Shown one piece after another: positions 21,228 to 23,646 of a DNA stretch of 23,646 bases. The notes beneath the pieces were generated by a model. It searched no databases, was not told the DNA's origin, and saw only the letters and a program-made list of their open reading frames with translations. This stretch comes from Bacillota bacterium (GTDB lineage: Bacteria > Bacillota > Clostridia > Lachnospirales > Lachnospiraceae), in the NCBI GenBank assembly GCA_023395555.1, contig JAEWYQ010000061.1, positions 1-23,646 of the forward strand, read 5' to 3'. The stretch's first letter is position 1; each line of letters starts with the position of its first letter. The position numbers were made by a program, and so were the translations under genes.

Positions 21228-21276
21228 CCTAATAGGATGCGCAGTCCGCAGATTAGGAACTCAAGGACTGCTCATC
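21228..21276 (-). promoter_or_regulatory. Candidate regulatory RNA in the dapF leader (hairpin with possible pseudoknot)
   Basis: The arms 21236-21247 and 21265-21276 pair over 12 positions with one mismatch (GATGCGCAGTCC / GGACTGCTCATC, plus-strand reading). The 17-nt loop contains ATTAGG (21252-21257), exactly complementary to CCTAAT at 21228-21233, just outside the stem and adjoining the ribosome site. The predicted transcript start is near 21276, so this is the very beginning of the mRNA. The arrangement is that of an H-type pseudoknot; no known riboswitch class is recognised. Confidence 0.45.
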
Positions 21277-21282
21277 TTGGAC

Positions 21283-21311
21283 ATTATAGCAAACATTCTC
21301 CTCTGGGTAAA
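21283..21311 (-). promoter_or_regulatory. dapF promoter
   Basis: Minus strand: -35 TTTACC (21306-21311), 17-bp spacer, -10 TATAAT (21283-21288) with TGC before it. The predicted start is near 21276. Confidence 0.75.
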
Positions 21312-21386
21312 GATATCCGGCACAGCAGGACACGATATTAGCATTAGAAGGCACTATTCACATTCTTATACACGTGCCTTTCAAAC

Positions 21387-21941
21387 TCACTCCTCGGTGA
21401 ACATCTTCAGCACCATCTCCGCCATTTCCACCATCTTCGTACCGCTGTCCATACTATGCTTTTGCAAATACCGGTGAGCCTCCTCTTCCGTCATGTGATT
21501 CCGGTGCATCAGTACCAGCTTCGCCCTCTGAATGACTTCCTTTTCCTCCTGTGACCTCTCCTTCGGCTGCCTTTCTTCCCTTTCCTTCTTCATCCTCCGC
21601 TGGTACCGGTATGACATCATCTGAATCGTATTCAGCAGATCATGGGATCTGACCGGCATCGGCAAACAGACGATATTATTATCCTGACAATATTCCAGCT
21701 TCTCCGGTGAGGCAATCAGCAGCATCTCAAATCCCTTGGGAAGATAGCTGTCAAGCTCGCTGAAATGCATATCGGAAAACCGGTATCCGCAGATCACGAT
21801 CCCTTCATCCAAATCATTGGCACGGCTGACGATCTGGGAGCCTGTGGTACAGGCTTCCGCCTGATACCCGCCTCTGCTCAGCAGATTCTTAATATTATTG
21901 GCATCCTCCAGCTTGGGAAATCCTACAATTATGCTAAACAC
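21387..21941 (-). CDS. ANTAR-domain RNA-binding antiterminator (NitR/NasT-like), pseudo-receiver
   Basis: 184 aa. Residues 1-107 have a response-regulator-like fold, but the phosphoacceptor region reads GIVICGYRF (Cys51 where Asp is expected) and the conserved Lys-Pro is Met-Pro (LPMPV), so phosphorylation is unlikely. A charged coiled coil (about 108-135) leads to the ANTAR domain (about 136-182: IQRAKLVLMHRNHMTEEEAHRYLQKHSMD...AEMVL). ANTAR proteins bind paired hexaloop hairpins in leader RNA and stop a terminator from forming. The gene lies 90 bp behind glnA on the same strand, as for the glnA-linked regulators described in solventogenic clostridia. GGAGGTG five bases before the ATG fixes the start. 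The glnA leader at 23425-23478 is the likely target. How the nitrogen signal reaches it is unknown. Confidence 0.92.
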   Translation of the reverse strand: MFSIIVGFPKLEDANNIKNLLSRGGYQAEACTTGSQIVSRANDLDEGIVICGYRFSDMHFSELDSYLPKGFEMLLIASPEKLEYCQDNNIVCLPMPVRSHDLLNTIQMMSYRYQRRMKKEREERQPKERSQEEKEVIQRAKLVLMHRNHMTEEEAHRYLQKHSMDSGTKMVEMAEMVLKMFTEE

Positions 21942-22031
21942 ATCTGTTCACCTCCGTTCTCCCCTGATGAATGCCTTCCGGATCCTGATACAGTCCCCGG
22001 AAGCTCTAATTAGTCTAAGACGGAGTAACAG

Positions 22032-23369
22032 CTATATCCGGTATAAATACTGGTCCAGTTCCCACTGGGTAACCTGGGACCGGTATTCCTCCCATTCTAC
22101 CTTCTTCGCCTCAATATATTTCCTGCTGATATGTTCTCCCAGCACCGACTTGATGAAATCACTTTTCTCCATCTCCGCGACTGCCTCACACAGATCTGCC
22201 GGCAAATGTCGGATCCCCTGAGCCTTTCTGTCCTTCTCCGGCATATCAAAGATATTGCAGTCAACACTCTCCGGAGGGGCCAGTTGTCTCCGGATACCGT
22301 CCAGACCTGCCGCCAGACATACCGCCAATGTCAGATAGGGATTCGCTGACGGATCCGGATTGCGAAGCTCCAGACGGGCAGAGACTCCCCGGTTGGCCGG
22401 AATGCGGATCAACGGGCTGCGGTTGGATACGGACCAGGCAATATAGGCCGGAGCCTCATAGTTGGGCACCAGTCTCTTATAGGAATTCACCAGCGGATTG
22501 GTAATTGCGGTGATACCTTCGATATGCTCCATAATACCTGCAATAAAATGATAAGCCTCCTTACTGAGCCCCAGCGGATCGGAAGGATCGTCAAAGATAT
22601 TCTTCCCGTCCTTCTTAAGGGACATGTTCACATGCATGCCGGAGCCATCCACCCCATACTTGGGCTTAGGCATAAAGGTTGCATGCAGACCGTGACGCTT
22701 GGCTATGGTACGGGCCACCAGCTTAAAGGTCATAATATTATCTGCTGTGGCCAGGGCATCATCATATTTAATATCAATTTCATGCTGTGCCGGCGCAATC
22801 TCATGGTGGGAAGCCTCCACTCTCAGGCCCATTTCTTCCATGGTCAGAACCATATCACGCCGTGCATTTTCCCCAAAATCCAGCGGTCCCACATCAAAAT
22901 ACCCCGCTCTCTCATGAGTCAAGGTAGTAGGTTCGCCGTTCTCCTCCAGATGGAACAGGAAGAACTCCAGTTCCGGCCCCACATCAAAGGTATAGCCCAG
23001 CTCCTTTGCCTCCGCCAGGGTTCTGCGTAAGATGTATCTCGGATCTCCCTCAAAGGGGCTGCCGTCCACCCGGTATACATCGCAGATCAGGCGGGCAACC
23101 CTGCCCTGCTGCGGTCTCCAGGGAAATGTGACATAGGTATCCAGATCCGGATGCAGATACATGTCCGATTCCTCGATACGCACGAAGCCCTCGATGGAAG
23201 AACCGTCAAACATACACTTATTATCCAGTGCCATTTCCAGCTGGTTCGCAGTAATCGCAACATTTTTCAGATTGCCGAACATATCCGTGAACTGCAGGCG
23301 GATAAATTCCACATCATCCTCTTCTACCATTCTGATAATATCTTCCCGCGTATACTTCTTCATTTTCAT
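22032..23369 (-). CDS. glnA: Glutamine synthetase, type I
   Basis: 445 aa, the usual length of Gram-positive GSI-alpha. Signature regions: [19 protein letters not shown] near residue 65; [11 protein letters not shown]; the metal- and glutamate-binding stretch [31 protein letters not shown]; the ATP/arginine region RSPLIRIP; and [16 protein letters not shown]. It forms glutamine from glutamate, ammonia and ATP. The GSI-beta adenylylation tyrosine segment is absent, as expected for Firmicutes. The ATG at 23369 has AAGGAG five bases upstream; a GTG three bases earlier and an ATG at 23363 are less well placed. Upstream lie a leader terminator and a candidate ANTAR target; the ANTAR protein gene follows. 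Supplies glutamine to GatCAB among others. Confidence 0.98.
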   Translation of the reverse strand: MKMKKYTREDIIRMVEEDDVEFIRLQFTDMFGNLKNVAITANQLEMALDNKCMFDGSSIEGFVRIEESDMYLHPDLDTYVTFPWRPQQGRVARLICDVYRVDGSPFEGDPRYILRRTLAEAKELGYTFDVGPELEFFLFHLEENGEPTTLTHERAGYFDVGPLDFGENARRDMVLTMEEMGLRVEASHHEIAPAQHEIDIKYDDALATADNIMTFKLVARTIAKRHGLHATFMPKPKYGVDGSGMHVNMSLKKDGKNIFDDPSDPLGLSKEAYHFIAGIMEHIEGITAITNPLVNSYKRLVPNYEAPAYIAWSVSNRSPLIRIPANRGVSARLELRNPDPSANPYLTLAVCLAAGLDGIRRQLAPPESVDCNIFDMPEKDRKAQGIRHLPADLCEAVAEMEKSDFIKSVLGEHISRKYIEAKKVEWEEYRSQVTQWELDQYLYRI

Positions 23370-23424
23370 CACTACTCCTTACTTGATATAATAAGCTGCC
23401 ATAAACCTTCCCATGAAACAAAAA

Positions 23425-23459
23425 GGGCTGGGTATCCTCTTTACGGAACACCCTTGCCC
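23425..23459 (-). terminator. Leader terminator (attenuator) of glnA
   Basis: Minus strand: GGGC (23456-23459) and GGGT (23450-23453) pair with ACCC (23430-23433) and GCCC (23425-23428), followed at once by TTTTTG. It stands about 55 bp before the glnA start, in the untranslated leader, so it must be overcome for glnA expression. Confidence 0.8.
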
Positions 23460-23478
23460 ATATTACCTATGATGATAA
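23446..23478 (-). promoter_or_regulatory. Candidate two-hairpin ANTAR-binding element
   Basis: Minus strand: hairpin P1 is TTATC-(ATCATA)-GGTAA (23463-23478, six-base loop, one wobble); after a 3-nt linker, hairpin P2 is GGGC-(AAGGGT)-GTTC (23446-23459, six-base loop, two wobbles). P2 uses the 5' arm of the terminator, so the two structures exclude each other, as known ANTAR targets require. Known targets have A at loop position 1 and G at position 4: P2 fits both, P1 only the first. The stems are weak, hence moderate confidence. Confidence 0.5.
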
Positions 23479-23495
23479 CAACAGAATTACCGTTT

Positions 23496-23508
23496 TGTCA
23501 ATATATTA
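23496..23508 (-). promoter_or_regulatory. glnA promoter region, two alternatives
   Basis: A -10 TAATAT (23503-23508, minus strand) has no good -35 but lies 32 bp from the nearest of three phased TGANTCA sites; starting near 23496 it would include both leader hairpins. Overlapping it, TTGACA (23496-23501) with TATCAT (23472-23477) at 18 bp is closer to consensus, but would start inside the first hairpin and only a few bases before the terminator. Confidence 0.5.
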
Positions 23509-23539
23509 TTTTCCGGCATCACGTTCATTTCATCAAATA

Positions 23540-23568
23540 TGAATCAAGTGTGAATCAGATATGAATCA
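23540..23568. repeat. Three TGAATCA repeats exactly 11 bp apart
   Basis: TGAATCA occurs at 23540-23546, 23551-23557 and 23562-23568, one per helical turn on the same DNA face. Each is a near-palindrome (TGA-N-TCA). It lies about 47-69 bp upstream of the possible glnA start near 23496 and also upstream of the plus-strand promoter at the right edge, so it could serve either. Confidence 0.7.
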
Positions 23569-23622
23569 ACTGTAAACAAATTTTTAACAATAGCACCTCT
23601 CCCTGTTTTTTCGGTATTTATA

Positions 23623-23631
23623 TGGTACAAT
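23623..23631 (+). promoter_or_regulatory. Possible divergent extended -10 promoter leaving the window
   Basis: TGGTACAAT forms an extended -10 on the plus strand; the -35 region (CTGTTT, 17 bp upstream) is poor. It would start near 23638 and drive a gene beyond the right edge. Confidence 0.4.
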
Positions 23632-23646
23632 TCTTAAGTGAAGTAT

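Noticed and set aside
23472..23501. TTGACA-18-TATCAT as the sole glnA promoter
   Set aside because: Not fully rejected, but it would start RNA only a few bases before the terminator and cut the first leader hairpin, which does not fit an ANTAR-controlled leader.

Overview
The window reads as chromosomal DNA of an anaerobic, low-to-mid GC Firmicute, most likely a Lachnospiraceae-type Clostridium. The indicators are strong AAGGAGG ribosome sites, an aspartyl-tRNA synthetase of the archaeal/AspS2 type preceded by a T-box, DapL (the LL-diaminopimelate aminotransferase route to lysine and peptidoglycan), glutamine synthetase followed by an ANTAR regulator, and an LTA-synthase-like enzyme. All protein genes I can support lie on the minus strand, so transcription runs from high to low coordinates. 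No rRNA, tRNA, CRISPR array, transposase or phage gene is visible.

Right to left. (1) 23646-21387: glnA with a complex leader (terminator, candidate ANTAR-binding hairpins, phased TGANTCA repeats) and the ANTAR antiterminator gene behind it: nitrogen assimilation. (2) 21311-18923: dapF and dapL, each with its own promoter and a structured leader sharing an identical 12-mer at the ribosome site, closed by a clear terminator. (3) 18844-15796: copper module copA-copZ-csoR with a textbook promoter and a CsoR-type operator at the copA start site. (4) 15777-15361: a small coiled-coil protein with its own promoter and terminator. (5) 15281-9888: a GH127-like beta-L-arabinofuranosidase, an S66 LD-carboxypeptidase-like peptidase and a membrane phosphoglycerol-transferase of the LtaS superfamily, perhaps co-transcribed. 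(6) 9803-4564: promoter, 5' stem-loop, T-box with a probable AAC (Asn) specifier, then aspS2-gatC-gatA-gatB, together the indirect pathway for Asn-tRNA(Asn). (7) 4535-1455: a MerR-type promoter with a 19-bp spacer driving an ABC exporter that is split into three genes (TMD, ATPase, TMD) plus the MerR regulator. (8) 1346-1: a lipoprotein, an unrecognised 106-aa protein, and a long inverted repeat at the window edge.

Most genes are ordinary housekeeping. The places that deserve a second look are the split exporter with only one ATPase gene and its overlapping terminator/promoter/ribosome-site region, the glnA upstream region (three TGANTCA sites exactly 11 bp apart plus a candidate two-hairpin antiterminator), and the dapF leader, which can form a pseudoknot directly before the ribosome site.
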